A stretch of DNA of 64,000 nucleotides from Emcibacter sp. (GTDB lineage: Bacteria > Pseudomonadota > Alphaproteobacteria > Sphingomonadales > Emcibacteraceae): NCBI GenBank assembly GCA_021741205.1, contig JAIOYI010000002.1, positions 1-64,000 on the forward strand, in the 5' to 3' direction. The notes beneath the pieces are model-generated. The model worked only from the letters and a program-made list of their open reading frames with translations. It was not told the origin of the DNA and made no database searches. The translations under genes were made by a program, and so were the position numbers. Below, one piece after another: positions 1 to 9,945 of this stretch (positions are counted from its first letter, which is position 1; the number at the start of each line of letters is the position of its first letter).

Positions 1-136
1 TAGAATTTGAGAAAAAATTGTGTTATGATGGCTCATGGCTTGAATCTCTTTGATATTACTTGGTTTTTTGCAATATCAGTATATCACAAAAGGGAGATTC
101 AAGCCCGCTTATTCGTTACTTAACCGGGACAGCAAT

Positions 137-154
137 GGGGTCAGAGTCAATTGA
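137..154 (+). repeat. REP/RAYT-associated-like sequence
   Basis: GGGGTCAGAGTCAATTGA resembles a motif I remember lying beside IS200-like REP-associated tyrosine transposase genes (GGGGTCAGAGT followed by an AATTGA-type end). No transposase is present nearby, so it would be a solo repeat or scar. The identification is from memory of the motif only. Confidence 0.3.
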
Positions 155-203
155 TTTTTAATTATTATAAAACAATATGTTATGGATATTAAGGGGTAAG
201 TTT

Positions 204-320
204 ATGAATATTTTTCAGGACGATATTAAGGCCGACCAAATGCTCGCCGATCTGATGGGTTTAAATAATTCTGGAGGCCCCTTCAAAGGCAAAAAGTTCA
301 AATTCCACCCATTAATTTAA
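204..320 (+). CDS. Small hypothetical protein, 38 aa
   Basis: An ATG-started frame of 38 codons preceded by a purine-rich AAGGGG about 8 bases upstream, a plausible ribosome binding site. The peptide begins MNIFQDDIKADQ and ends GKKFKFHPLI; it is hydrophilic, with no signal peptide or membrane segment and no recognised family. It sits just after the REP-like motif in a gene-poor edge, so it could be the intact end of a decayed gene or a chance frame. No function is proposed. Confidence 0.3.
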   Translation: MNIFQDDIKADQMLADLMGLNNSGGPFKGKKFKFHPLI

Positions 321-479
321 TGACTATAAATTTTTTCTGTACACAGCCTTAGCGTTCTTAAAAATAAAACTTGCAATAACAAACAATGAAAACATAATAT
401 TAGAAAGGTGGGCAAAATACTCTTTTATTTCATATGTCCAACTAAATTCGTCGACACAAATAAAGATAGGTGACACAGA

Positions 480-656
480 ATGAGCAAGCTAATCTTAATT
501 CTATTGTGTATTTTTCTGCCCCCAATAGGTGTTTTTATAATGCGCGGATTTGGGATGGCTTTAATTTTAAATATTATTTTAGTATTCTTATTCTTCATTC
601 CCGCAACGATTCACGCCTTATGGATTGCGCTAAGTGATAAAAAAATTGGCGGCTAA
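480..656 (+). CDS. YqaE/Pmp3 family small membrane protein
   Basis: A 58-residue protein made of two hydrophobic helices. It carries the Pmp3/YqaE (UPF0057) signature: a first helix ending in LPPIGVF, a short turn with MRGFG, and a second helix ending in FIPATIHALW. Family members are small inner-membrane proteins linked to membrane potential and salt or cold stress, but their mechanism is not settled. The length of just under 60 residues is normal for the family. The start is the ATG at 480, with AGGTG about 10 bases upstream. It stands alone, with the convergent P450 gene downstream. Confidence 0.85.
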   Translation: MSKLILILLCIFLPPIGVFIMRGFGMALILNIILVFLFFIPATIHALWIALSDKKIGG

Positions 657-713
657 ATATTTGGGAATTGACCGAGAAACTTTTAAGAACCAATGCTATA
701 AAGTATATTATCA

Positions 714-1943
714 TTATTTTAATTTGCAGGGTACAGAGAGATATCCCCGAAAGCGGATGCGCCCGCCTCTGACGGTATCGCCTGCTATGGAATAGTTTGG
801 ATAACGGTTGAGTAGGTGAGAGACGGCAATTTTACCTTCTAGCTTTGCAAGCGCAAGTCCCGAACATTGATGAATGCCCCCCGCAAAGGCTAAATGACGG
901 TTTGGAGTGCGGGAAATATCCATATGGTCTGGATTGTCAAATTTCTCTGGGTCTCGATTTCCTGCTGCCATACAAAGGGTAATGGGCGTCTGTGCGGGAA
1001 TATGAACGCCGCCGATGTCAATGGCCTCGGTCGTAATACGGTTGCCCAACTGATTTGGACTTTCAAAGCGCAAAAACTCATCCACGGCGGTTTTGATAAG
1101 ATCGGGATTATCAATGAGGCGCTGTTTTTGTTCAGGATGTTCGAGCAAGGTCACCAAGCCATTTCCGATAAGATTGGTGGTTGTCTCATGACCCGCATTA
1201 AGCAAGAAAATACAATTATGTAATAATTCCTTTGGGGTGAGCTTTTCGCCGTCTGCCTCACCTTGTATAAGCCGTGTTAAAACATCACCGTCAGGGTTGC
1301 CTGGGTTCCTCCTACGATCTTCAATCAATCCCTCTAAGTAAAGGATAAATTCGTGAACCGAGCGATTGCCTTTGTCCATAACGTCTTGACTAATATAGGG
1401 CTCAAGAGCGCCAAGAATATTTAACGACCAATCTCTGAGCGGTTCTCTGTCCTCATGGGGAACATCCAAAAGATTACCAATAACCTCAACGGGTATGGCT
1501 GAGGCATAATCCGAAATTAAATCGCAAGTTTCTTTCTGTGCCATTTTGTCGAGCAATTCCTCCACAAGTAATATCAGAGAAGGTTCCATTGCCGCAATGG
1601 CGCGCGGGGTTAATGCGCCAGAAATTAACCGTTTCACACGGGTGTGAAGGGGAGGGTCATTAAAAACCAAACTTGTCGTATGATGTTCATAAAGAAGAGT
1701 ATCACCATATTTTGGTTTAAATTCCTTTCTTTTATCCGAGCTAAAAATTTTAGGGTTTTTATAGACAAATTCAATGTCATTATAGCGGCTCAAAAGAATG
1801 CTGCCGTCTGGCATTTTCTTGACGGGCTCAATTTCTCGCAATGCATGATAATAAGGAAAAGGATTTGTATAAAAATCCGCAGGCAAGTTTTTAAAGTCAA
1901 AGCTATCGACTATTTGTTGGGCTCTATTTTCGCTAAATTTCAT
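714..1943 (-). CDS. Cytochrome P450
   Basis: A soluble bacterial class I P450 of 409 residues, a normal length. The family inserts one oxygen atom from O2 into an organic substrate using electrons from a ferredoxin partner. Visible landmarks are the I-helix oxygen-activation motif A250-G-H-E-T-T, the K-helix ExxR at E289-R292, and the heme-ligand loop FAGGIHQCSG with Cys360 as thiolate ligand. The loop has Ala where the first Gly of FGxGxHxC is usual, a common variation. The start ATG follows a strong GGAGGT. No ferredoxin, ferredoxin reductase or biosynthetic cluster is adjacent, so the substrate cannot be inferred. It is transcribed away from mazG and is probably monocistronic. Confidence 0.93.
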   Translation of the reverse strand: MKFSENRAQQIVDSFDFKNLPADFYTNPFPYYHALREIEPVKKMPDGSILLSRYNDIEFVYKNPKIFSSDKRKEFKPKYGDTLLYEHHTTSLVFNDPPLHTRVKRLISGALTPRAIAAMEPSLILLVEELLDKMAQKETCDLISDYASAIPVEVIGNLLDVPHEDREPLRDWSLNILGALEPYISQDVMDKGNRSVHEFILYLEGLIEDRRRNPGNPDGDVLTRLIQGEADGEKLTPKELLHNCIFLLNAGHETTTNLIGNGLVTLLEHPEQKQRLIDNPDLIKTAVDEFLRFESPNQLGNRITTEAIDIGGVHIPAQTPITLCMAAGNRDPEKFDNPDHMDISRTPNRHLAFAGGIHQCSGLALAKLEGKIAVSHLLNRYPNYSIAGDTVRGGRIRFRGYLSVPCKLK

Positions 1944-2003
1944 GCCTAAACCTCCATTTCATTATATTATGATAGGCAATTCATAAGAGTAAAGGAAATT
2001 GAT

Positions 2004-2816
2004 TTATTCCTGTGTCTTTACATAATCCCAAAGTTCATCCATTTCAGATAAACTCATACTATCAAGAGATTTATCCTGTTTCTTGGCCAGATTTTCCACT
2101 TTTCTAAAACGTTTTTCAAATTTGTAATTTGCCGATCTGAGCGCCGTTTCGGGATCAATTTTAAGATGACGGGCAAGATTCGCATAAACAAACATCATAT
2201 CACCAAATTCCTCGGTAATTCTTGCACTATTATTATCATTATCCCTTATTTTCACCAATTCATCGGATAATTCCGCCATTTCTTCGTTTAATTTATCCAA
2301 AACCTGTGCCGTATCGGGCCAGTCAAAGCCAACCTCCGCGGCTCTGTTCTGTAGCTTTATGGCCCGTGTCAGAGCAGGGAGACCAGACGTCATGCCGTCA
2401 AGAATACTGTTTTGTTGGTCTTGGTCTTTCTCTTTTCTTTCTTCAGCCTTTTGAATATCCCAAGCCTTTGTCTGTTCCTCGGCTGTGCGGTAATCTGCAT
2501 CGCCAAAAACATGAGGATGACGGCGGATCATCTTGTCACAAATATTTTCCACCACATCAGAAAAGCAAAAATGTCCCATTTCATCAGCCATTTGAGCATG
2601 AAAGACCACCTGAAACAGCAAATCTCCCAATTCATCCTTAAGATGGTTCATATCACCCTTTTCAATGGCGTCCGCCACCTCATAGGCCTCTTCAATGGTA
2701 TAGGGGGCTATTGTGGAGAAATTCTGCTCTATATCCCATGAACAACCCTTTTTTGGATCACGGAGTTGTTGCATTATAGTGATGAGTTTTTCCATAGAGG
2801 TTTTAATTTTAGACAT
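2004..2816 (-). CDS. mazG: Nucleoside triphosphate pyrophosphohydrolase MazG
   Basis: A 270-residue two-domain MazG. The family hydrolyses (d)NTPs to NMP and pyrophosphate, cleaning nucleotide pools. Each half has the helical MazG fold. The N-terminal half shows the metal-binding EEAYEV and a following KDELGDLLFQ (ExxD type), and the second half has EEMAELSDE and EEFGDMMF. The opening CPWD-like stretch is altered to CSWD. Length and domain order match the E. coli-type protein. It is divergent from gyrA across a 226-bp AT-rich region that must hold both promoters. Confidence 0.95.
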   Translation of the reverse strand: MSKIKTSMEKLITIMQQLRDPKKGCSWDIEQNFSTIAPYTIEEAYEVADAIEKGDMNHLKDELGDLLFQVVFHAQMADEMGHFCFSDVVENICDKMIRRHPHVFGDADYRTAEEQTKAWDIQKAEERKEKDQDQQNSILDGMTSGLPALTRAIKLQNRAAEVGFDWPDTAQVLDKLNEEMAELSDELVKIRDNDNNSARITEEFGDMMFVYANLARHLKIDPETALRSANYKFEKRFRKVENLAKKQDKSLDSMSLSEMDELWDYVKTQE

Positions 2817-3042
2817 TAGTATCAGCCTATATATTTTTAAAAATTATATTTATAACAGGTATATTTAGTGCATGAGGCAAGCGCAATGGGTAATTAAATA
2901 AATTTGGTCAATTTATATGTTGTTCTCCTTGCTATAGCCCATAGGATTTAGTATAAAAATCCTTCGAATTTTACCTTTATTGAGGGATAACAAAATCCGA
3001 GGTAAGATTATTATTTTAAGTATATTATAAAGGGCCAATTCT

Positions 3043-5781
3043 TTGACCGAAACAAGCGTTCCTGATCTTTACGACCCCAGTATTTCATCCATCACCATTG
3101 AAGAGGAAATGAAAACCTCTTACCTTGATTATGCCATGAGCGTTATTGTATCTCGGGCGCTGCCCGATGTAAGAGATGGCCTAAAGCCCGTTCATCGTCG
3201 TATTTTATATTCCATGTATGAAAATAACTATGACTGGACAAAATCATATCGCAAGTCTGCCCGCATCGTCGGGGATGTTATGGGTAAGTATCACCCTCAT
3301 GGAGACAGTGCCATATATGAAGCCATGGTTCGTATGTCTCAGGATTTCTCTTTACGGTTGCCGTTAATTGATGGTCAGGGAAACTTTGGCTCTATGGACG
3401 GCGACAGAGCCGCTGCTATGCGTTACACCGAAGCCCGCATGGACAAAGCCGCAAGCGGCTTGCTAGAAGATATCGACAAGGATACGGTTAATTTCCAGCC
3501 AAACTATGATGAATCCGAATCTGAACCTGTTGTTTTACCAGCGCGTTTTCCGAATATCCTGATCAATGGGGCGGGCGGTATTGCGGTCGGTATGGCCACC
3601 AACATCCCCCCCCATAATTTGGGCGAGGTACTGGATGCCTGCTGTGCCTATATTGATAATCCCGAAATTACTCTTGAAGAATTGGTTGAAATTGTCCCTG
3701 GTCCTGATTTTCCCACGGGTGGTTTGATTATGGGTGCTGCGGGGGCACGTTCGGCTCTTATGACGGGTCGTGGTTCTATCATCATGCGAGGAAAAACCCA
3801 TTTTGAAGAAGTACGTGCTGGTCGAGAAGCCATTATTATTTCCGAAGTGCCTTATCAGGTGAACAAAGCACGTATGATCGAACAGATTGCCGACCTTGTC
3901 CGCAGCAAAAAAATAGAGGGTATTTCTGATATCCGGGATGAATCTGATCGTACAGGTGTAAGGGTTGTTGTAGAATTAAAGCGTGATGCAGTTGCCGATG
4001 TTGTTCTTAATCAATTGTTCCGTTACTCGCCCCTACAAACAAGCTTTGGCGCCAATATTTTAGCGCTTAACGGAGGACGGCCCGAGGTTTTAAACCTGAT
4101 CCGCATCATTGAATGTTTCATCAAATTTCGTGAAGAGGTTATCACCCGCCGCACCAAGTTCAAATTGATGAAGGCTCGGGACCGTGCCCATATCTTGGTC
4201 GGACTTGTCATTGCGGTCAATAATCTGGACAAGATCGTTGCCATGATCCGCAGCGCCCCCAATCCTGCCGAGGCGAGGGAAAGATTAATGGCAGAAGGTT
4301 GGGATGCCGTTGATGTTCAGGGTTATATTGAGCTCATTAGCGAGCCAGGTAGAGAAGTTGTTGACGGAAAATATAAACTATCTGACAAACAAGTTCGCGC
4401 TATCCTTGAACTCCGCCTGCATCGTCTAACGGCACTTGGTCGGGATGACATTGGCAATGAATTAAAATCCTTGGCCGAAGAAATTGAAGATTATATTGAT
4501 ATTTTACGCAGCAGAGAACGTCTGTTCAGTATTATGCGTGAGGAATTTGTCGACTATCGCACGGCCTTTGCCACACCTCGACGTTCTATATTCGCACTTG
4601 ATGCCTTTGGTTTTGATGATGAAGACCTGATCCAACAAGAAGATATGGTGGTTACAGTGACCAATACGGGCTATATCAAGCGGGTTCCTTTAAACACCTA
4701 CCGTGCGCAACGCCGTGGTGGTAAGGGACGTTCTGGTATGAGTACAAAGGATGAGGATTTCCTCCGTAATGTTTTTGTGGCAAATACCCACACACCCATA
4801 CTATTCTTTAGTAATTTTGGTCAAGTTTATAAGCTTAAAGTATGGAAATTACCTCTTGGATCACCACAATCGAAGGGAAAGGCTTTAATTAATATTCTTC
4901 CTCTGAAACAGGGTGAGACAATTTCTACTATTATGCCGTTGCCCGAAGATGAAGACACATGGAAAGATCTCCATATTGCCTTTGCAACCGCTATGGGTAA
5001 TGTACGTAAAAATCTACTTTCTGATTTCTCTAATGTTATGTCAAACGGTAAAATTGCCATAAGGCTATTAGAGGGTGATAGTTTGATTGGCGTTTCCACC
5101 TGTACGGAGGATGATGATATTCTTGTAGCCGCTGGCGGTGGCAAGGCCGTTCGTTTCACGGCAGAAAGCCTCCGTGTGACAAAGGGCCGCAATTCTCAAG
5201 GAGTTAGAGGTATTCGCCTTGCCAAGGATGATCAGGTTGTTTCTATGTCCATCTTGAAGAATGTGGATACGGATATTGAGGAACGCACCGCTTATCTCAA
5301 ATATGCGTCGGCCAAACGCCGTGGTGAAGATATTGAGATACCAGAAAACTTGACAGATGAACGGATCGCGACCTTAGAAGAAAATGAACAATTTATTCTC
5401 AGCATTACAGTGAATGGTTACGGCAAACGAACGTCCGCTTATGAATATCGTGTGATCGGACGGGGAGGACAGGGCATTATCAGTATTGAAACATCTGCCC
5501 GAAACGGATCTGTTATTGCGGCATTCCCCATCAATGAATTGGATCAGCTTATGATGGTGACCGATAAGGGACGGCTCATTCGTGTTCCGGTGATTGACGT
5601 ACGTATAGCGGGGCGCAATACACAAGGCGTTACCCTCTTTAAAGTTGACCATGATGAAAAAATCGTTTCCGTTGAACGGGTGGAGGATACTGGGGATTCT
5701 GATGAAGATGAGACAGAGCTTGAAAATTCTGAAATTGCTTTAATTGAGCCCACGTCAGAAACAAGCCCATCTGAGGAGTGA
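3043..5781 (+). CDS. gyrA: DNA gyrase subunit A
   Basis: The 912-residue breakage-reunion subunit of DNA gyrase, which introduces negative supercoils together with GyrB. The quinolone-resistance region holds [10 protein letters not shown] (Ser89, Glu93), and the catalytic tyrosine is Tyr128 in AMRYTEARM. The GyrA box QRRGGKG at residues 556-562 identifies gyrase rather than topoisomerase IV. The C-terminus is a long acidic tail. The start is a TTG at 3043, since no in-frame ATG exists near the conserved N-terminus; AAGGG lies about 7 bases upstream. Glu replaces the Asp of E. coli position 87, a conservative change that does not by itself show resistance. coaD follows immediately. Confidence 0.97.
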   Translation: MTETSVPDLYDPSISSITIEEEMKTSYLDYAMSVIVSRALPDVRDGLKPVHRRILYSMYENNYDWTKSYRKSARIVGDVMGKYHPHGDSAIYEAMVRMSQDFSLRLPLIDGQGNFGSMDGDRAAAMRYTEARMDKAASGLLEDIDKDTVNFQPNYDESESEPVVLPARFPNILINGAGGIAVGMATNIPPHNLGEVLDACCAYIDNPEITLEELVEIVPGPDFPTGGLIMGAAGARSALMTGRGSIIMRGKTHFEEVRAGREAIIISEVPYQVNKARMIEQIADLVRSKKIEGISDIRDESDRTGVRVVVELKRDAVADVVLNQLFRYSPLQTSFGANILALNGGRPEVLNLIRIIECFIKFREEVITRRTKFKLMKARDRAHILVGLVIAVNNLDKIVAMIRSAPNPAEARERLMAEGWDAVDVQGYIELISEPGREVVDGKYKLSDKQVRAILELRLHRLTALGRDDIGNELKSLAEEIEDYIDILRSRERLFSIMREEFVDYRTAFATPRRSIFALDAFGFDDEDLIQQEDMVVTVTNTGYIKRVPLNTYRAQRRGGKGRSGMSTKDEDFLRNVFVANTHTPILFFSNFGQVYKLKVWKLPLGSPQSKGKALINILPLKQGETISTIMPLPEDEDTWKDLHIAFATAMGNVRKNLLSDFSNVMSNGKIAIRLLEGDSLIGVSTCTEDDDILVAAGGGKAVRFTAESLRVTKGRNSQGVRGIRLAKDDQVVSMSILKNVDTDIEERTAYLKYASAKRRGEDIEIPENLTDERIATLEENEQFILSITVNGYGKRTSAYEYRVIGRGGQGIISIETSARNGSVIAAFPINELDQLMMVTDKGRLIRVPVIDVRIAGRNTQGVTLFKVDHDEKIVSVERVEDTGDSDEDETELENSEIALIEPTSETSPSEE

Positions 5782-5786
5782 ATGGA

Positions 5787-6293
5787 ATGACCAATAACAA
5801 ACGTATCGGTTTATATCCTGGAACCTTTGATCCCATTACCTTTGGCCATATTGATATTATCAAACGGGGCGCAAAGCTTGTTGATCATCTTATTCTTGGG
5901 ATATCAACAAACCCTTCTAAGACGCCCATGTTCAGCCTTGAAGAAAGAGTAGCAACCGTCAAACGAGAAACGGCTTTTATTACGGAAAAGTTGGGCGTTT
6001 CAATAGAGGTAAGACCTTTTGATACGCTTTTGATAACATTTGCCGAAGAGGTTAAGGCCACAGCCATCATACGGGGTCTTAGGGCAGTTTCTGACTTTGA
6101 ATATGAATTTCAAATGACAGCTATGAATTATAAACTAAATCCTAAGATTGAAACAGTTTTTCTGATGGCCGATCCATCTTTACAAGCGATCGCCTCACGA
6201 TTGGTTAAAGAAATCGCCATATTTAACGGCGATATTTCGGCATTCGTTCCCGCACCCGTTAAAGCAGAAGTCATGAATAAATTAAACAAATAA
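5787..6293 (+). CDS. coaD: Phosphopantetheine adenylyltransferase
   Basis: Transfers AMP from ATP to 4'-phosphopantetheine, the penultimate step of coenzyme A synthesis. The 168-residue protein has the nucleotidyltransferase signature PGTFDPITFGHID and the downstream IIRGLRAVSDFEYE. The ATG at 5787 is preferred because GAGG at 5773-5776 gives good spacing. A GTG at 5778, overlapping the gyrA stop, would add three residues but has no ribosome binding site. It is translationally close to gyrA and very likely co-transcribed with it and with the cyclophilin genes downstream. Confidence 0.96.
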   Translation: MTNNKRIGLYPGTFDPITFGHIDIIKRGAKLVDHLILGISTNPSKTPMFSLEERVATVKRETAFITEKLGVSIEVRPFDTLLITFAEEVKATAIIRGLRAVSDFEYEFQMTAMNYKLNPKIETVFLMADPSLQAIASRLVKEIAIFNGDISAFVPAPVKAEVMNKLNK

Positions 6294-6319
6294 TATATCG
6301 CAACATGTTGGAAAAAATC

Positions 6320-6922
6320 ATGAAAATATTTTTCAAATTTCTCATTATATTGATTATGCCCTTGAATATTGCCTTTGCGCAGACAGAACCGGAAAAACAA
6401 GATTTGGAAAATATTCTTTATCTTGATTTGAAAGATGGGCGTGTAACCATTGAAATGTATCCAGATGTGGCCCCTAAAACGGTGACACGCATTAAAGAAC
6501 TGGTGCGTGAAGGTTTTTACGATGGTCTAACATTTCACCGTGTGATACCGGGTTTTATGGCACAGGGCGGTGATCCAGAGGGTACAGGAATGGGCGGTTC
6601 TGGCCAAAATATTCCCGCGGAATTCTCTAAACTTCCCCATTTAAAAGGCGCACTCTCTATGGCAAGAGCTGATGATCCAGACAGCGCTGACAGCCAGTTT
6701 TTTATCGTGCTTGATGTTAGTTCTCATCTTGATGGCCATTATACGGTTTGGGGACGTGTTATCGGTGGCATGAAATATGTTGACCATATTACGCCTGGTG
6801 TCGTACCCGAACTTGAAAACCCCGATAAGATTATTAAAATGCAAGTCGCTGCAGATGTTGTGGAAAAAGACATCACAAAACAAGATGTTATCAAAAAAGA
6901 CGTTTCAAAAAATAAGGAATAA
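6320..6922 (+). CDS. Exported peptidyl-prolyl cis-trans isomerase (cyclophilin)
   Basis: A cyclophilin with a cleavable signal peptide: a hydrophobic run ending in NIAFAQ, so cleavage after AFA and a periplasmic location are expected. The catalytic core shows [24 protein letters not shown] and DSADSQFFI. Cyclophilins isomerise Xaa-Pro bonds during folding. The C-terminus has a short Lys/Asp-rich repeat-like tail (KDITKQD, KKDVSK). The ATG at 6320 is chosen because GGAAA lies upstream; an ATG at 6305 would add five residues but has no visible ribosome binding site. The gene is a tandem paralogue of the next one. Confidence 0.93.
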   Translation: MKIFFKFLIILIMPLNIAFAQTEPEKQDLENILYLDLKDGRVTIEMYPDVAPKTVTRIKELVREGFYDGLTFHRVIPGFMAQGGDPEGTGMGGSGQNIPAEFSKLPHLKGALSMARADDPDSADSQFFIVLDVSSHLDGHYTVWGRVIGGMKYVDHITPGVVPELENPDKIIKMQVAADVVEKDITKQDVIKKDVSKNKE

Positions 6923-6927
6923 TCAGT

Positions 6928-7383
6928 ATGGATTTAGAGAACACACTTTACCTTGACCTTATAGGTGGACGGGTCACAATTGAGTTATACCCAGACGTTG
7001 CTCCCAAACATGTGGCGCGCATTAAGGCGCTGGCACGGGACGGTTTTTATAATGGTTTGACATTTCATCGGGTAATTCCTGGTTTTATGGCACAGGGCGG
7101 TGATCCAAAGGGCACAGGAACAGGCGGCTCTGGCCAAAATATTCCTGCGGAATTCTCTAACAAACCTCATGTACGGGGAACGGCATCAATGGCAAGATCA
7201 GCCATGCCTGATAGTGCTGACAGCCAGTTTTTCATTTGTTTTGCACCAGCACCCCACCTCAACGGTCAATATTCCGTATGGGGGCAGGTCACAGATGGTA
7301 TGGAACATGTTGATGACATTAGCACGGATACTTCATTTCCAGACAAAATCATAAAAATGCATGTTGCTGCTGATACTGAATAA
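6928..7383 (+). CDS. ppiB: Cytoplasmic peptidyl-prolyl cis-trans isomerase B
   Basis: A compact 151-residue cyclophilin without a signal peptide, so cytoplasmic. It shares the [15 protein letters not shown] and [11 protein letters not shown] blocks with its upstream paralogue, and the active-site neighbourhood [11 protein letters not shown] is intact. The start lies 5 bp after the previous stop. The exported/cytosolic pair between coaD and queA looks like an old duplication in which one copy kept or gained a signal peptide. Confidence 0.94.
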   Translation: MDLENTLYLDLIGGRVTIELYPDVAPKHVARIKALARDGFYNGLTFHRVIPGFMAQGGDPKGTGTGGSGQNIPAEFSNKPHVRGTASMARSAMPDSADSQFFICFAPAPHLNGQYSVWGQVTDGMEHVDDISTDTSFPDKIIKMHVAADTE

Positions 7384-7388
7384 GGATT

Positions 7389-8429
7389 ATGAAAGTAAGC
7401 CTTTTTGATTTTGAGCTTCCCAAAGAGCTTATCGCCCTTCGCCCTGCCCCTAACCGAGACGGGGCGCGGTTGCTTTTGGTTAAGGGACATGAAAGACAAA
7501 ATCACCATGTTACTAATCTTGCACAATTTTTAAATTCTGGTGATGTTCTAGTCTTTAATGATACGCGGGTTATTCCCGCTCGTCTTTCAGGGAAGAGGGG
7601 GCTTGCCAAAATAGAAGTTACCCTTCATATGAATTGCGATAATGGTCTGTGGAAGGCTTTTGCGCGTCCTGCAAAAAAACTTAGAACCCATGATGTTATT
7701 GTTTTTTCTGAAACATTTGAGGCAAATGTCATAGAAAAAGGTGAGGCGGGTGAGATATCCTTACAATTCAATTGTAAAGGCCAAGACTTAAGCGATGCCC
7801 TTCATAAACATGGTGTTATGCCGTTGCCACCCTATATCGCCTCACAACGGCCTGTGGATGCGAAGGATCTAGAGGATTATCAAACCATATACAGCAAACG
7901 AGAAGGTGCCGTAGCAGCCCCCACAGCGGGCCTTCATTTTTCTAATACTTTACTTGAAGATTTATTCTCTAAGGGTATTGAATTTGCTCATGTTACCCTT
8001 CATGTTGGTGCAGGAACTTTTTTACCCGTTAAGGTGAATGACACCCAAGATCATAGGATGCATGCAGAATGGGGCGAGATTGATGAGCAAACCGCTAAAA
8101 TTATTAATGATTGCCATAAAAGGGGCAATAATGTCATTGCAATTGGCACCACATCGCTCAGGCTCTTGGAATCGGCCAGCGATGAGCAGGGAATTACCCA
8201 TCCCTTTAGTGGATCAACAGATATTTTCATTACGCCTGGATATAAATTTCGGACTGTTGACATATTGATGACCAATTTTCATCTGCCAAAATCCACATTA
8301 TTTATGTTGGTTAGTGCCTTTGCAGGATATGATGCCATGAAATCTGCTTATGCTTATGCTATTGAAGAAAAATATCGTTTTTATTCTTACGGTGACAGCA
8401 GTCTATTATTTCGAGAAGATAAGTTATGA
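7389..8429 (+). CDS. queA: tRNA preQ1(34) S-adenosylmethionine ribosyltransferase-isomerase
   Basis: Makes epoxyqueuosine in the wobble position of tRNA by transferring the ribosyl part of SAM to preQ1. The 346-residue protein begins [16 protein letters not shown] and contains [11 protein letters not shown]-like [12 protein letters not shown], the [12 protein letters not shown] block and [11 protein letters not shown], all diagnostic for QueA. It begins 5 bp after ppiB and overlaps tgt by four bases (ATGA), so the two queuosine enzymes are translationally coupled. Confidence 0.97.
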   Translation: MKVSLFDFELPKELIALRPAPNRDGARLLLVKGHERQNHHVTNLAQFLNSGDVLVFNDTRVIPARLSGKRGLAKIEVTLHMNCDNGLWKAFARPAKKLRTHDVIVFSETFEANVIEKGEAGEISLQFNCKGQDLSDALHKHGVMPLPPYIASQRPVDAKDLEDYQTIYSKREGAVAAPTAGLHFSNTLLEDLFSKGIEFAHVTLHVGAGTFLPVKVNDTQDHRMHAEWGEIDEQTAKIINDCHKRGNNVIAIGTTSLRLLESASDEQGITHPFSGSTDIFITPGYKFRTVDILMTNFHLPKSTLFMLVSAFAGYDAMKSAYAYAIEEKYRFYSYGDSSLLFREDKL

Positions 8430-9586
8430 CCAAAGATAACAATAGCCAACATCCTTTCTCCTTTTCTATAACCGCTACTGACGGCGACGCAAGATGCGGC
8501 ATCATTAATACGGTGCGGGGCGAGATTAGAACACCAGCCTTTATGCCTGTCGGGACGGCCGCAACCGTAAAGGGAATGAAACCTGAATCCGTACGGAAAA
8601 CAGGGGCAGATATATTGCTCGGCAATACTTATCATTTGATGTTACGCCCCACAGCAGAACGCATTGAACGCCTCGGCGGACTTCATAAATTTATGAATTG
8701 GAACAGACCAATATTAACTGATTCCGGCGGCTTTCAAGTGATGTCCTTGGCGAGATTACGCAAAATTACCGAAGAAGGTGTTGCTTTCCAATCTCATATT
8801 GATGGTACAAAACACATGCTGAGCCCAGAAAGAAGCATGGAAATACAACGAATGCTTGGCTCTAATATTGTCATGGCCTTTGATGAATGCACGGCATATC
8901 CTGCAACCGAGGCTGAAACCGAAAAATCCATGCTCATGTCAATGCGTTGGGCCAAAAGATCGTTTGATGCCTTTCATAATGGTTCTGAACATTCAGAGCA
9001 GAATGCTTTATTTGGGATCGTGCAGGGTGGTATATTTGAGAAATTACGTTGTCATTCCGTAAACGCGTTAAAGGAAATTGATTTTCAAGGCTATGCCGTT
9101 GGCGGATTGGCCGTAGGAGAAGGTCAAGAAATCATGTTTGACGTGCTTGATTACACCATGCCTCTTATGTTGAAACAAAAACCCCGTTATCTTATGGGTG
9201 TTGGGAAACCAGATGATATTGTAGGCGCCGTGGAACGTGGTATTGATATGTTTGATTGCGTGCTTCCGTCCCGTTCTGGTCGCACAGGTCAAGCCTTTAC
9301 CCGCAGAGGAACGGTTAATATGAAAAATGCCCGTCATATAGACGACCCAAGACCCATTGACGAGGAATGTTCATGCACGGCTTGTCAACATTATAGCAGA
9401 GCCTATATGACCCATCTTTTCCGTTGTGATGAACTTCTTGGCCTTATGTTGCTCACTGAACATAATCTTACATATTATCAAGACCTTATGGCGGGATTAC
9501 GGGACGCAATTTCATCACATTCTTTGCAAAAATTTGTTAAAAATTTTCATGAAACAAGATCAAGCGGGGACATCGAACCTTTATAA
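8426..9586 (+). CDS. tgt: tRNA-guanine transglycosylase
   Basis: Exchanges guanine-34 for preQ1 in tRNAs with GUN anticodons, the step just before QueA. The 386-residue protein contains the nucleophile region LTDSGGFQV, the second active-site block [13 protein letters not shown], and the C-terminal zinc site CSCTACQHY with a downstream His. Length is typical. It is the last gene of the gyrA-coaD-ppi-ppiB-queA-tgt run; the tRNA-Lys gene after it has its own promoter. Confidence 0.97.
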   Translation: MTKDNNSQHPFSFSITATDGDARCGIINTVRGEIRTPAFMPVGTAATVKGMKPESVRKTGADILLGNTYHLMLRPTAERIERLGGLHKFMNWNRPILTDSGGFQVMSLARLRKITEEGVAFQSHIDGTKHMLSPERSMEIQRMLGSNIVMAFDECTAYPATEAETEKSMLMSMRWAKRSFDAFHNGSEHSEQNALFGIVQGGIFEKLRCHSVNALKEIDFQGYAVGGLAVGEGQEIMFDVLDYTMPLMLKQKPRYLMGVGKPDDIVGAVERGIDMFDCVLPSRSGRTGQAFTRRGTVNMKNARHIDDPRPIDEECSCTACQHYSRAYMTHLFRCDELLGLMLLTEHNLTYYQDLMAGLRDAISSHSLQKFVKNFHETRSSGDIEPL

Positions 9587-9618
9587 GATATTTTTTTCGT
9601 AATAGTTATATTTTACTG

Positions 9619-9647
9619 TTGACCAATAGGGCGTAGCACACTATGTT
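9619..9647 (+). promoter_or_regulatory. Sigma-70-type promoter of tRNA-Lys
   Basis: TTGACC (9619-9624) and TATGTT (9642-9647) are separated by exactly 17 bp. Transcription would start about 12 bases before the mature tRNA at 9666. The same TTGACC-N17 architecture precedes the tRNA-Ser and tRNA-Glu/Met genes in this window. Confidence 0.7.
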
Positions 9648-9665
9648 CCGCTCATCTTTTTAGGA

Positions 9666-9741
9666 GGGCCTGTAGCTCAGCTGGTAGAGCAACTGACTTT
9701 TAATCAGTAGGTCATGGGTTCGAATCCCGTCAGGCTCACCA
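9666..9741 (+). tRNA. tRNA-Lys(TTT)
   Basis: A 76-base cloverleaf. The acceptor stem GGGCCTG pairs with CAGGCTC (one G-T pair). The anticodon stem ACTGA/TCAGT holds the loop CTTTTAA with anticodon TTT. The T arm has GGTTCGAATCC and CCA is encoded at the 3' end. Confidence 0.97.
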
Positions 9742-9756
9742 AAAAGATTAAGAGAA

Positions 9757-9788
9757 AAAGCCGCAAGTTATAAAGACTTAGCGGCTTT
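9757..9788 (+). terminator. Rho-independent terminator after tRNA-Lys
   Basis: AAAGCCGC and GCGGCTTT form a stem that can extend inward through AAGT/ACTT around one bulged base, followed by a T-rich TCTTATTTTTC. On the other strand the stem runs into TTTTTCTC, so it could also stop transcription of the minus-strand hybrid kinase gene. Confidence 0.75.
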
Positions 9789-9945
9789 CTTATTTTTCAG
9801 TAGATCTATACCAACATATACTCATCAAATATGGTCTCGATATAAACTATAGGGGATAACTATAGGGGCCTCTGCGATAATATGTACATAATGCGCATAA
9901 TATATATTATGGTAAATTATTATAACAATGATAAAGCAAGCTAAA

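Noticed and set aside
3300-3330. Quinolone-resistance allele in gyrA
   Set aside because: The serine of the HPHGDS motif is kept, and Glu in place of Asp four residues later is conservative and could be the natural state in this group.
9840-9870. Direct repeat of ACTATAGGGG after the tRNA-Lys terminator
   Set aside because: Two short copies in AT-rich DNA with no link to a gene or known element; too little to interpret.
9666-9945. tRNA-Lys as an integration site
   Set aside because: No repeat of the tRNA 3' end and no integrase gene follow; the sequence leads into a normal terminator.
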